DNA of 53,128 bases from contig WTXI01000252.1 in the NCBI GenBank assembly GCA_022376515.1, positions 1 through 53,128 of the forward strand. Direction: 5' to 3'. The stretch's first letter is position 1. Each line of letters starts with the position of its first letter. The position numbers and the translations under genes are program-made. This stretch comes from Lactifluus volemus. Taxonomy: Eukaryota > Basidiomycota > Agaricomycetes > Russulales > Russulaceae. Shown here piece after piece: positions 1 through 11,069 of this stretch. The notes below the pieces were generated by a model, which was not told the DNA's origin, made no database searches, and saw nothing but the letters and a program-made list of their open reading frames with translations.

Positions 1-3000
1 GAGCCGCATACTACAGGGCAAGATTCGTGAGGACAAGACCATTCGCACGGTCCATACAAGGCGAGCAAGGCTTCCAGCATGGCTCTTCACACTTGTGGTG
101 AGCGCAGCGTTTTTGGCATTGTTCAGAACACGCCTGGTTGCATGTATGGTCCGAGTCGGAGGAACAAGGAAGACCAATAAGTGCTGGCATTTGAGCAACC
201 GTTGGCAAACGTGACTGGCGTGATGCGTGCGATCCAAGGGAAAGGCCCCTGTTGGTATAGTTGCCGTTTCTCGAGTGACCTGCTGACACTTATGGCATCG
301 AGCGGTGCACTTCCCAGAACAACACACAGTCAAGGCCCCACAGGCCTCTTCGCATGCGAAGTTGGCAGAATCCTCGCCACAAGCTATCACGGCGCTGTGC
401 TCACAGCCTGGCAGAGGCAGTGAAACGAGGGAAGCGCAATATACGTCATCCAGATTTTCAAGCATGTGACTGAAGAAACGGTATCAGTCGATAGAAGCGG
501 GCGAACGACTTGAAAAGCACTTGCCAAGGAACCGATTCAGCTGTGTGGTTGCATGGTAGTTTAACTCCATATATTGGAAACTTGCAGTCTCCGCAATCAT
601 CTGAACACCGGAATGGACAAGGATGAGCCCTGGGGCAGGTGGCCCTTGGGCAGGGCTCATTACACTTCATCCTTCTATGGTTATCTTGGTCAGCGTGACA
701 CTGCAACGCTCTAGTCAGTAAAAGCGCAGGACAGTTCAATTTCGAAAGCAATGTACCACTGATGGACAAAAGTGGCCGCATGGCAGAACTGATTCACAGG
801 GTGTGTCGCAACCACCTTCGGGTGCGAGTTCGGGAAGTTCTCCGGGCTCGGAAATGAAGTGTGTAATCGAGGGGTGACGTGGGCAAACGATTGGGATCGC
901 ATAACCAATCTGATCTGCCCTCTCCATCTCGTCTAGTACCTCCCTCCACGTTTCGTTCTTCCTCAGATTGGAGTCATTTCCAAAGATATATAGACCATGC
1001 TGAGCCCGGGACAGGGCAACGTTAATCCTGTTTGAGCTCTATAGAGGATTAATGAGTACGAAACGTCCGTAATCTTAGAGTTTCTTGTGGCAGCGTACCT
1101 TCAAGAAACCAATCGAGCCATCGCTATCGAACGAGCCGGAGTTCCTGACCAGAGAAATGATTACAATCTTTGCCTCCTCTCCCTGGAAGTTGTCGACAGT
1201 CCCAAGACGAATCTACGTAATGATTTGGAATCCTCGGGTATTCAAAATTCGTAGTGTGCGTACATGTCTGGCGACTTCGACCTGCGCGAATCCAATCTCC
1301 TCATTCATGAGACCCGTGCGCTCCAGCATCTCTTCATCGCGTTCATCCACATTAACTTCAATTTCGAGGTCTCGGAGGGCCACGCGGACCTTCTGTAGTT
1401 GGCCAAGGTACGCACAAAGGACCGCAATGTCTCCGACACCGTTATAGGGACCTTGTTTGAGGAAATATAGAACAAGGTCACGTATCATCTCAACCTGATC
1501 ATGAAGGGCCAATATTCGGTTAGTGTGCGATGTAAAACTTATTAATTAATCCCGACGAACCTCAAACGTGTTATATCTGGAGACAGAATCAACTTCTGCA
1601 GACTCTGGGTTGGCATGTGAAAAAAAGAAGATATCCTTCTCCATGCCTTGAACCGCGGGATAGCGATAGACAATGGGGTGATCTTCGAGATTTGGATATA
1701 AGATTGTCCTAGGAGGGCGTCTGAAATTTCGAACCCAAATTCTAATGAGGGGGTACGACATACCGGATGAAATGGGATATCATGGGTCGCATTCTCCGCT
1801 GCACGTTAAGTTGCGACATGCTCATTCCGGCATCGGAAAGCCGCTCCATGAGCGAACGATCAAATTTATACAGTTTTCTGCCAGGTGCGCTATCCATTGA
1901 CAAGGCTTCCGAGAAAAGTTGAGCTTGGAGAATGAGCCTGAGGCATGTTGGGACTCACTGAAAGTTGACAAGTTTGTGCGTAATTGTTTTGGGTCTCCAA
2001 TACAGATCAAATGCTCAACTGTGTGCAGCGACGTGAGGGGTACGTCGATGCCAAGCTAGTAGGTTTGGCTGTACCTGAAGAAACAAGAGAGGCCAAAACA
2101 TGGGCTTCTAAAACTTGGCCGGCTTCTTCCACCATTAGAACCTTCGGTCCGACGCTCTGTGGGATCAGGTTCAGGTCATGCGATACACAAACATTCCCAA
2201 CAAACCGTGAGGAGAGAGACCAGGTTTGCGGCACCTACAGTTTCAAGCGTCAGACCACCGTTTTTCTCGCTACAACCAAATACCTACCAGTGGTGGTGCA
2301 TGCGATTAGATCAGTTTCGCTGAGAAGCCTACGTCGAACCTTCCAATAAACAGCGCTCAATACCCAGCAGAGTGAGCTTTTGGATTATGATAACTAACCT
2401 CGTCCTTGACGTTGTCAAACCCACTACATGCGCTTTTATACCATGTCCTGAGGTTCTGATACTTGGCCAAGTTTGAATAAAATGCCAGTTGGCGCATCTC
2501 CTTCTCCCATAATTCTGCGAGGCACTTTCGCTCGCTCAGCGACATTGACCAGACATCATTGACGTCGTTTGTAAGACATTCGAGAGAACGGCATTTCGAA
2601 GGAACAGCTGGAATTTGGTCGGGGAAACCGTGCTTGCCAAAGAATGCTACCCGCGGCTTGGGGTTGTCGCTTCTTTCGTCCTCGGACTTCGTGGGAGGTG
2701 AGAACGTCAGAAGGAATTCGATATCTCGACCATCCTTCCAGAATCCGTATATCCCAGAAATTTGAGAATCCTCAGAGACCTCCCTGCCCTTGGAAATCCG
2801 AGTCCACCGCCCCTTCTCGTTGTCATCCTCGAGAACCTCCCGGAAGACTTCTGTAATCCAAGAAGGTGGGCCCCGGAAAGAACCGACATGGTTGGGATAA
2901 TGAGAGCCGAGAAACGGCTCTGCGATTTCCCATGTTACTTCAGGGAGCTGCATTTGATTCAAGATCCTTGCTATCTCGTTTTCTGTCCTCTTGACGCAAG

Positions 3001-4635
3001 CAAATTCACGTCCTATTTTTCGACTCAGAACTTCAGGACTTGAGACCCGTTCCAGTCTATTTAGCGTGTACTGTGCAATGCGTTCATGTTTCGTCTTGGT
3101 GCCAATGCGCACGATATTTGTGGTAATCTCGGCATCAAGGATGGATGTGAGCAAGTGGTCGAGTGCGTGGTTTGTAAAGGCGATGAGAACTAGAGTGCCG
3201 TGAGGTTATTTATAAGGATCATGGAGGACCCACATACCTATTGGCCTGATATTGTTTGAGAGAAGCACTCGAAGGATCTCGACTCCTGTGTAACTCTTAC
3301 AGCGAAATGAGAAATGAGTTTATCCTCGCTCACCGAGAGTCTCGTACCTTTCCTGTTCCGGGAGGGCTAGTTGCTGGAAAATCAGAAACCGGACTTCACA
3401 GAAGTTTTTGGGCGCACCCTTGTATCAGGGAAACCTCTCGCGTGAGAGCATCAACCAGGGCATCAACTTGTGAGGGATCCAAATCGCTCGATGCTTGGAG
3501 CTCCCGACGCGCATTTAGAGCAGACATCTCGTCGCTGGCGTCGAGACTTGGAACATTTTCTCCAGATCGAGCCAAGCACTGCAAATCAAATTTAAAGCCC
3601 GGAACACGTGCGTAGCGTGGAGGCTGAACGGAGAGAGATTCGAGAGACTCAGAAGATGATATGATATGTGAAAAGGGTATAGAGGTAGGCTCCACATTTT
3701 GTAGGGTTTCGAGAAATGGGTGTAAAGCTTCAAACATGATGTTATTGTCCAAGAGAATGGCATATTCTGACGTGTTGATTGAGATCGGCTGTCGTCGCAA
3801 TGCCATCATTTCAATCTCGGCATCGAAAAATGAAACTCGAAGGTGAACAGTTTCTGCATCCTGTTTGGCGGAGACTCCGATATCTCTACCCGTAGAGATG
3901 ATGGTTCCAAGATATACATGGAACTGATTCGGAGAAATAAGGATCAGAGCGACCAGATTTGCATGCTGTAGGCGCTTCGATTGTCCCCAGTATTCTGTTC
4001 TCTTTCTCCAGCTTTTGTCACGGGCAGCACCAGGAGGTGCATCAAGTCTCAAATCCACAGTGAATCGTTGACGTTCAGCCCTTACGAGCGCAAATTCCAC
4101 ACCTGTATAGAGGTGGAAGAACACAGAATTGGTCCCAGACGTTTTGTAGGCACCTCCTTTGGACGATAGTAATTGTTCCAATGTCGTTGGATTTCGGATG
4201 GAAGGAGTTCTCGGAGACCACATGATTTCGAGATCATTGCAAATTTCCGCAATAGATTGACGGATAGGTGAGCTTCGAGGGCGATCCGAGTCAGTGCACA
4301 AGAAACAACTAAAAAACAGCAGCATACATCATTTCTTCCCTCAGGAGCCGGAACTGTATGTCGAGATGCCGTTCCATTGAACCCTCAGGTAGACGATGCG
4401 GTGCCAAGGGAAGAAATATAGGGAGATTTTGTGGTAGAGGACAGACAAGTTCTTCATGGGTCGGCGCAATGCGAATGTCCCATATGTTGGTGAAATCGTT
4501 GTCGTGGTGAGGTAACCCCCCATTGCGTAAAGTCCCTGGCGGGTCGTGGGCAAGTTCTAGGCGGGAGGTCAGAGCTTGATGCATCTGACCACCGCCTCCA
4601 CGTCCGCGGTCAACAGTTGAACTACTTGACGACAT
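1..4635 (-). CDS. NFX1-type zinc finger helicase (ZNFX1/Hrr1-like), 3' end cut by window edge
   Basis: Superfamily 1 RNA helicase followed by NF-X1 cysteine-rich fingers; relatives act in RNAi and heterochromatin (S. pombe Hrr1, animal ZNFX1). Exons, read downward: 4635-4328, 4272-3418, 3366-3348, 3295-3238, 3189-2399, 2339-2288, 2234-2206, 2156-2075, 2018-1959, 1905-1764, 1720-1561, 1494-1264, 1212-1099, 1038-757, 700-525 and 469 onward. All joins keep phase. Visible motifs: N-terminal LDIQFRLLREEM; Walker A GPPGTGKS split over three exons; FTNHALDHLL; CTTTGAANLVSLL; Walker B VLMVEEAGQVLEAH; GDPKQLR; QRRMRP; TVDNFQGEE; NVALSRAQHGLYIFGN; then repeated Cys/His fingers (CNEPCPRATCPRAHPCPF). The intron after exon 700-525 uses a GC donor. 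In the last exon two one-base deletions (near 175-180 and 49-52) break the finger frame. The start at 4635 is the first ATG of the N-terminal exon; an upstream exon is possible. Family call is firm; intactness of the C-terminus is not. Confidence 0.9.
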
Positions 4636-5029
4636 GGAGAAAACAGGTGAGGACAAGGTGTACAAGGTGTCGAACGATAGACAAAGATGGGGGGGAAAGG
4701 TCAGTACCAAGCAATGAACCGCGCGCAGCCGCCGCAGCCTGACGCCGATAACGAGAGGAGTCCACGCGGCTTCTGATGAGAACCTGAGGGCTACGTTGAA
4801 CTGTATTTGGCAGTAGGTATTGCGCCTCCATAGAAGCAGACGGGTATGAGCCTGGTAATGCAGGTATTCTACAAAGTAACACCCGGGCGCTACTTCCAAC
4901 TGAAAAGCCGCATCGTCGGTCCGGCGGGAGTAACCCCATTTTCGATGATGACATAATTACCGTGATCAACAAAGGTCACGTTGTTGGCCCTAATTGGGAC
5001 CAAGTTGTCATACAGTAGGCTTACTGTTG
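4636..5029. other. upstream region of the helicase gene
   Basis: No convincing gene. The minus-strand frame stays open upstream of the assigned helicase start, but I see no family similarity there. It should hold the helicase promoter and 5' leader. This stretch has no counterpart in front of blocks B or C, so the tandem duplication begins after it. Confidence 0.4.
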
Positions 5030-5370
5030 GACATTTGACTGGCCCCGGTGGCCGAATATCGGAAAATTTTGACTTTCCCTGGCTAATCGTTGCTACGTGC
5101 GCAACGACCAAGTCACCAGTTTGATAATCCAATGATGTGATCCGTGAAAAAAGGTCTGCCTTGCCTACCGTCTGTATATCTGACCTTATACAGATGCAGG
5201 ACAGCACAATCTGAAGTTCTTGCAAAACCCGGACTTTTCAACGACACTTTGCACCCCCCCAGCTACATTTCGATAAACGATTAGTATGCTTTACTAGATT
5301 GCCTTGGCCCCTGCGTTAACAGAAGATTCGGAAATAAGAAGGGACGGGACGTTGAGCGGGGTCGGGGTAA

Positions 5371-5943
5371 GTGCTTCTGACTTTCTACACCTTCAGGCTT
5401 AGGAGTCAACGCGCTAGGGTTACCAAATACTGTGCCCGCGTTCTAATCACTGTGCCGATCCGGAAATTCATATCCAAACAACGTACTTCCCTCTACCTGC
5501 ACCGCGGAATTACACAGGCCCAGCCGTCGGAACTTCTGTGCCACTTATATCAGGGATCCGTGACCAACATAGATGAAATGCTATTCTTTCCCAGTATGAG
5601 AGCAGCACTCCGCTCATGCGACAAGCACCTCGAGCTTGTGAATCTGTTCAAGCATAGCTTTGATCTGTGGTGTTCTCCCTTGCGCGGAGGGAACATGAAG
5701 GGTTTCATTGCGCAAGAATCGATCGACATGGGATCCGGTGGGCGTGATGAGATGCAAATCGATGCTGAAAAACAAGTGGATCCATCATCCGTGCCTCTCG
5801 AGCGAAGGGTCTGTCTCCATAATGCAGGAGAAAGTCCATATGAAGAGGCATACGTTATCAAGAGACATCACGATCTACGTTCACGCATTGTGCGCATAAT
5901 TGACATGAATATGTCACTCAATCAAAGAAATAGGAGAAAGTGA
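5371..5943 (+). pseudogene. long open frame of unknown nature, perhaps an exon remnant
   Basis: About 190 codons stay open, but there is no ATG near the beginning (it opens on GTG) and I recognise no domain. The second half (around DEMQIDAEKQVD and ESPYEEAYVIKRHH) is paralleled in block B by a mostly conservative set of amino-acid changes, which hints at past coding. Block B has an indel near 11690 and a stop near 11937 that break the frame, and block C has lost it. It could be an exon of a dead gene or chance. Confidence 0.3.
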
Positions 5944-6524
5944 GCATAGTGAAGACGGCAAACCAGGTACCACCGCGGAATTGCTCGGGCATCTCATTCA
6001 GGCAGCAGCTAAGAGAGCACGCACTGACAAAACGTTCACTATCGAGCCGATCATAGAGATGCAGATGGTATGCCGCCCCGTACTTGTAGGCGGTCTACTC
6101 TCTCGCCTGCCCACAACGCCAGCTCACATTCTCGTATCTCTCGCAGCGCATCTCGGTGCCAACTAAATCCGCGATTCAGAAGAGCTGTGTCTAGACCAGG
6201 TTGTACAGGGACATTGTCATATCTCCCCCAGCGGAAGTGGTGGGAAACGAAACGGGTGTTACCGATGGCGGCGGCCGTGACGATGTCGAAAACGAATAAC
6301 ACATTCGGCGTGCCTAGGCCCATGAGCCATCAATCAATGGTCAGTCACGGAAATTCAAACTGTCGGGCATCTATTATCTTTTTGGGCCGGTTGTCGAAAC
6401 TACTTGACACGTTGTCACGGCGTGTATTACAGGTAATAAGCCAGACAGAAGATTTTCATCATCGACATCAATCAAAAAATTTTAAGATACGACTGCACGA
6501 GACAATTACCCGCACTGCGATGCC

Positions 6525-7062
6525 TCAACGGCGCAGGTGGTCGTAGCGACGTCGAGCTCTCTTCCCCTCGCGCCCCCAGGGGTCCCTCCACTCCTCGACC
6601 TTTCCCAGCTCTAGGGCCTTTTCACGAACAAAGCTGAGTACGTAGCATACCGCCTTCTCGATGGGTACGTCGTCATTGAGGATCCAGTCTAGGATCAGCG
6701 TCGTCTCGTAAATCTGGCATTGCTCGCGCGTGGGTTTTGGGCCGCACTTCGCAACTTTGAAATGTTTGTTGAAGCCATCTTTTCTGTCCCACCTCAAGAA
6801 GCAAGTTGGACAATAGAGGTGGCACGGGAGGTGAGACGTCAGCATGTGTCGGTCCAAATCTTGCGGTCGATCACTAGTAACAGATTCTGTGCAACGAGGG
6901 GCAGGACAGTAAAGACGGGTCTCGTTGGAAGAATAGACCTATGGCAGAACGTGGGTACATCAAATTTTGACGTTGTGCCTTGACATAAACGCTTACCTCA
7001 GGCTGGCGCAAGCTAGATTCGGGTAGAGCTCCAGCGGTAAAGTAGGCAAAGTTATTGTCCAT
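6525..7062 (-). CDS. small C2H2-type zinc finger protein, copy A
   Basis: Two-exon gene: exon 1 7062-6997 and exon 2 6938-6525, with a 58-bp GT-AG intron; 159 residues. Begins MDNNFAYFTAGALPESSLRQ. A first finger CPAPRC...RHMLTSH has Cys-x4-Cys and a His-x4-His end; a second, CPTC...KHFKVAKC, is C2HC-like. A conserved helical C-terminus follows (GKVEEWRDPWGRE, basic end RRRYDHLRR). The gene is intact, as are its paralogues in blocks B and C, although the surrounding blocks are riddled with indels. Fingers plus a basic tail suggest nucleic-acid binding; the function is unknown. It points the same way as the helicase about 1.9 kb away, but nothing shows a shared role. Confidence 0.7.
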
Positions 7063-8469
7063 GGAAGGGTGAAAAGGATATCTTTATGAATGACGATCAG
7101 GACCACGCGCAAAGTGGAGTATTTTTGAGATGCGGTGGACCATGGGCACTACATCGTAACCAAACCTCGGCCTTTTATAAGTTCATGGCTTATGGGGATG
7201 CCCCTTCTACTTCCACTGTACCGTCTGTAGAATGGAAGTCCTGATGAGGTTGATAAGACCCGCGGGGACCCGTGGTGATCTTTCTGTCCCTGTCCTAGCC
7301 ATGAAGGGGCCTGACAGTGCCGGGTGGCGATGTGGCAAACTCCCTTAATTGTCTGAGCCGATATCTGGGTTCGATTCTAGACTATTAGTAAGTTACGAGT
7401 ATTCAAGCCAACTGAGCTGACTAACTTCAAGTTCTTGCGGATCATCGCTGGCTAGTCTTTATTGAGGCTTTCTTTGACGCCTTTGTACTGCCAAGAATTG
7501 AAAAGTTCGATTAGAATGTACTTGCAAGAATACCTTTTGCCGATGACTGAGTACCTCAGACTAATTAACTAGTAACTTACTGACACCGACATCGAGGAGA
7601 CGATCATGATGTGGGTGCTAATAGAGTACCACAGGGCGTACCAGCTTTTCTCCTCTGAGACAAGTAAAGTGTTCCGGTAACCATGTGCTAGTGGGGAATG
7701 CGCGCGTTTATTTCCAGAGGTGAGTTTACCTCACTCGAGGATGTAATCCATCACATTGGATCCCAGTGACACCTCTATCTCCAAAGGACTCAGGATTGGG
7801 TTGAGGAGAACCTGCTTGAGGCCTAACCAGAGACTCGAAGGACGGCAAGACCGAATTGCAGCAGCCGGAACACAAGCTTGTCGACTGCGGTTCTCGGTAT
7901 CCTAGATAGTATATCACATGCTATTGCAATGTACACGTGTATCACTGCACAAAGACAGCCGTGGGGGGAAACGGGGAGGGAGCAAGGAGGCGAAATATCG
8001 TACCTGCATCGCTTAGCCCTACGTAGTATTGTGTGTCAGACAAAGCAGGTAGTTCCCATCCGGCACCTCAACTGGCGACGGGCGCGCGGAGGCAGTACTG
8101 TAGTGCTGTTGTACTAGGATTCAGCGTCCCTGAAAGACCGGACTCCACGTTTTCACTAGCCGAGCAGTATTTGGTTCCCCGAACTTGCATCTCACCTTCT
8201 TCGGACTGGTCTCCAGATATATCTTCGAGCCTGGCCAGTTTTTATCCCGGTGGTTGACTTGGTTCCGTAAAAAATACAAGAAGTCGACCACTGTAGATAA
8301 TTTGATACAAGACGTGGCTGCGTTCGGGTAAGTTACCGATTTGGTGGAGGAAGCCGCCGCAAATCTAGGCAATTTTGCAAGGTTCACCCCGCAACGATGG
8401 TATCAGAATGTAGGAAAGGTCATTGATTGACACTAGAATTCCGTGACGAAGAATGCCAAGGGCACGGAA
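7063..8469. other. non-coding part of block A
   Basis: No supported gene. The sequence is paralleled in block B around 13300-14500. A short stretch at 7325-7378 looks like split Pol III A and B boxes (TGGCGATGTGGC and GGTTCGATTCT) and is kept in block B at 13551-13598. Otherwise I see only decayed duplicate sequence. Confidence 0.4.
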
Positions 8470-8990
8470 AGGCGGATGTAAGGAGTGGATCAGTGAGGCG
8501 GTTAACGCCACACGAGATCGATATCGATTTGGGAGTATAGCCCCTTCAAGGAACTGCCGTACATAAGACCGCGTGCTCCGAGTCTGCGTTGGGCAGGTCC
8601 CTCCTTTCATGACTCTGGGTTGATTAGATTTCAGTTCGTATAAGAACTACGAATGCACAACGTGCCTAACAGCCAGCTTGAAAAAATTGCACACGCCTTA
8701 CAGAATGCGAGTCGAGACCGACGAGACCGATGGATGAGGTGAAGGACACTGGAGATCGTAGTCCAGGCCCTCATTCAATAAAACGTTGCAGATCCAACTA
8801 CTCCAGTCCTCGGCTGTCATCGAGTAAAGCCAAAATAATGCTGTCGTCTGGGATGGAAGATCCCATCGCATGGGTGGGAATCGCATGTTCACAGGATCGC
8901 TGCGGACATTACTGCACAAAGTTGACATCATCCCTGATCTGAAATGGTGAGTAAAGGGCTGCATGATAATTGACTGGTGCAAACCTATGC
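8470..8990. repeat. nested duplicate within block A, first copy
   Basis: Matches 9180-9610 in the same block. Shared landmarks in the same order are an ATCGATATCGAT palindrome, GAGTCTGCGTT, CTCTGGGTT, CAGCCAGCTTGAAAA, TGCACACG and GTAAAGCCAAAATAA. A version also occurs in block B (about 14680-15060) and a weaker one in block C (about 18470-18800). No gene is visible inside. Confidence 0.65.
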
Positions 8991-9167
8991 CGACAACAGT
9001 GCCTGGTCACTGATTGATGGGAGATGGTACCGGTCCGAGTCGTACACGTTGGTAACTTACGTACTGTATGGGCGCTCCCCCAATTTGAGAAACAGCTACT
9101 GTACATTGTATTTTTCTCCCAAAGACTACAAAAATCGATACGATCAACCAAAACATTAGTACGGGGA

Positions 9168-9180
9168 GGGGGGGGGGGGG
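9168..9180. repeat. poly-G tract (13 G)
   Basis: An uninterrupted run of 13 G residues, preceded by GGGGA. It marks the left end of the second nested repeat. Such tracts are prone to length error in sequencing. Confidence 0.9.
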
Positions 9181-9610
9181 CATCCGGGTGAACGCCACAC
9201 GGAGATCGATATCGATTCGGATCTTTGTTATTTTTTTCCGTCTTCCATGTCAAAGGGCTGGCGTAAACAACATCGCGCTTAGAGTCTGCGTTTGGGGTTC
9301 CTCCGGAGTCCTTTCGTCCCTCTGGGTTTATTATAATATGTTCCACCCGTATAAGAACTGATTATCAGCCAGCTTGAAAATTGCACACGTCGTACAGGAT
9401 GCGAGTCAGGGTCGAAGGACGAGATTCGGATGAGGTGATGGATCGGGAGTGTGTCTTTTTTGGCCCTGTTTGGAAACCCAAGAAGAGGCTTCGTTTGGAT
9501 TCAATTACTCCGATCCTCGGCTGCTATATCATATATGTAGTAAAGCCAAAATAACGTCATAGTGGGGGCATCGCACGCTCACAGGATCGCGACGGACCAC
9601 GCTGCACATG
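9180..9610. repeat. nested duplicate within block A, second copy
   Basis: Second copy of the 8470-8990 unit, closer in sequence to the single block B copy (9190-9360 against 14690-14850 is nearly identical) than to its neighbour. That pattern suggests the nested duplication predates, or was exchanged after, the A/B split. No gene is seen. Confidence 0.65.
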
Positions 9611-9778
9611 ATTGACCGCTGTGGCATTGAAACGTACAGAACCTTTTGTCTCACATCTTTGCCAATGACTTCCTCTCCTCAGTTGGCAATTTGGCCGACT
9701 GGACCCGGCCTATGCCGCCGTGGAGACTCGGAGCAAACTGCATATGCCGCTATGCCTCCTGCCTGGGGAAGTGTGGAG

Positions 9779-10030
9779 TTAGATCATGGATAGCCTGAAC
9801 GATCTTGGCCTGTTCTCCTCCTCTTCCTTCTGAGCGACCACAAGTTGATCCTTGGTCATGCCTGCAATTATGTTGGTGTCCTGTTCAAACGCTGCTCTGT
9901 TCATCTGTACACGAGCAGACATCAATGCTTCCCTGCGTTGCAAAATTCCGAAAGTGAAAAACAGGAACGTTTTGTGTTTGCGGAATCGCCAGTCAAAGTG
10001 CAGAGACCATCCGGGAGACTGACCAGTGCA
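9779..10030 (-). mobile_element. Helitron helicase-like fragment
   Basis: The minus strand encodes about 65 residues typical of the N-terminal helitron-like domain of Agaricomycete Helitrons: RFRKHKTFLFFTFGILQRRE, then MSARVQMNRAAFEQD, then AGMTKDQLVVAQKEEEENRP. In intact elements this precedes the HUH Rep and helicase regions. Here it ends in a stop near 9780 and neither Rep nor helicase motifs follow, so it is a relic. It sits exactly where the homology of block A ends, at the A/B junction. Family recognition is from memory of the motif. Confidence 0.6.
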
Positions 10031-11069
10031 GGATCGATTGACAGGGGGCGAGTCGAGTGCGGACCGGCCCAGGGACGTGGACGTGGACAAGACAAGGCAG
10101 AGGGGGAGGGGCACAGATCAGGACATGGGTGCGTTGGGTGAGAAAGACCAACGGGCACATGCGAGTCCTAGGAAGTGGCTGTGGCGGAATCGTGATAGGC
10201 GCGTGAACGGGTGGTACATTCGAATGCTGAGGCGGTGGAGGTAGCTGAGGCAGTGGTGTCGATGGTGGGATACCACGATAGCGCCTGTTGCAGGCATCAG
10301 ATACTCCGACAAGCGCAACTGCGATGTCAGCACAATTCTGATGCCAGGGACGGACACTATGCGAACGGGTCCCCTCATTACAGAGAACGAGGGAAGAATT
10401 CAACAAAAGTCATATCACCAATGAACAAAGAAACAGAGGGGGTAACACACATGACCACGCCTGGCAGGGAGGCACCATCCAGACGCCCCGACGCTCTTCC
10501 AACATGTCACAGACGACACCCCTTCAAGATCATTATAATGACGATGTCGAGATCCTTTCCAGAAGTAGCGGAGGCATTGGCAGAAAGGGCTACAAGACAG
10601 ACAGCGTTCTTCGCATCTGCACGCTTCGGGAATTGTGAGTCTTCAACGGGGCGGACTAAATCGGTGCCTATGCTGAGACAAAATAGCCTGAAAAATGAAT
10701 AGCAGAAAGGGTGAAAAAGAAAAAAGAAAAGGAATTCTCGAGAGCAAGGTAGCGGGAGCGAGAACGTGAACGAGAGATGAAGCGAAAGCTGGAGCGGAGA
10801 TTGAGAGCTCCCCAAGGGCAACAGCGGACCGGAGCGTGTGAATAACATACTCGTTACAAGCAACAACAAATGTTTTCTATGTCGCGGGACGTCCAGAAAA
10901 GGAGGGCGATTCGGCGAAAACCATACCGGAATACTCAAAAAGGCAGGACGGGAGACCCAAAAAGGAAAAACGCCACGTGAAAATCATGACATAAGGGCAT
11001 TAGTAAAGAAGGCGAATTACAACCTCTACGGAATACTTGCAAGCAAGGTAACTTATTGGTCCCTGGCCC
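10031..11069. other. unassigned sequence between blocks A and B
   Basis: Unique to the junction. It contains proline-rich and low-complexity open frames on the minus strand (10118-10406) but none with a recognisable domain. It may be the rest of the inserted Helitron or its cargo. No terminal CTRR hairpin was confirmed. Confidence 0.4.

Larger units (their letters stand above)
5030..9785. repeat. tandem segmental duplication, block A
   Basis: First of three diverged blocks. Collinear matches with block B were found by eye along the length: about 5045-5300 with 11080-11340, 5400-5900 with 11450-11940, 6000-7060 with 12100-13290, 7300-7380 with 13530-13600, 8110-8310 with 14260-14480, 9190-9360 with 14690-14850, and 9640-9780 with 15090-15210. 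Many small indels separate the copies, so the duplication is old. The only reading frame kept open in all three blocks is the zinc-finger gene. I found no terminal repeats that would define a transposon. Confidence 0.75.

Noticed and set aside
5550..5861. Minus-strand frame shared with 11623-11922
   Set aside because: Shared by duplication; compared with the plus-strand frame, its changes between copies look less conservative, and no domain is seen.
7361..7400. tRNA gene suggested by GGTTCGATTCT
   Set aside because: The T arm does not pair and no acceptor or anticodon arm can be drawn; kept only as a low-interest promoter-like signal.
8909..9346. Minus-strand frame of 145 codons, with a near copy at 14666-14860
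   Set aside because: The similarity is explained by the nested and block duplications at DNA level; the frame has no domain and includes translated poly-G (poly-Pro).
10507..10938. Minus-strand frame of 143 codons between blocks A and B
   Set aside because: Low-complexity, Phe/Leu-rich translation of a purine-rich stretch; no ATG-supported domain and no family similarity.
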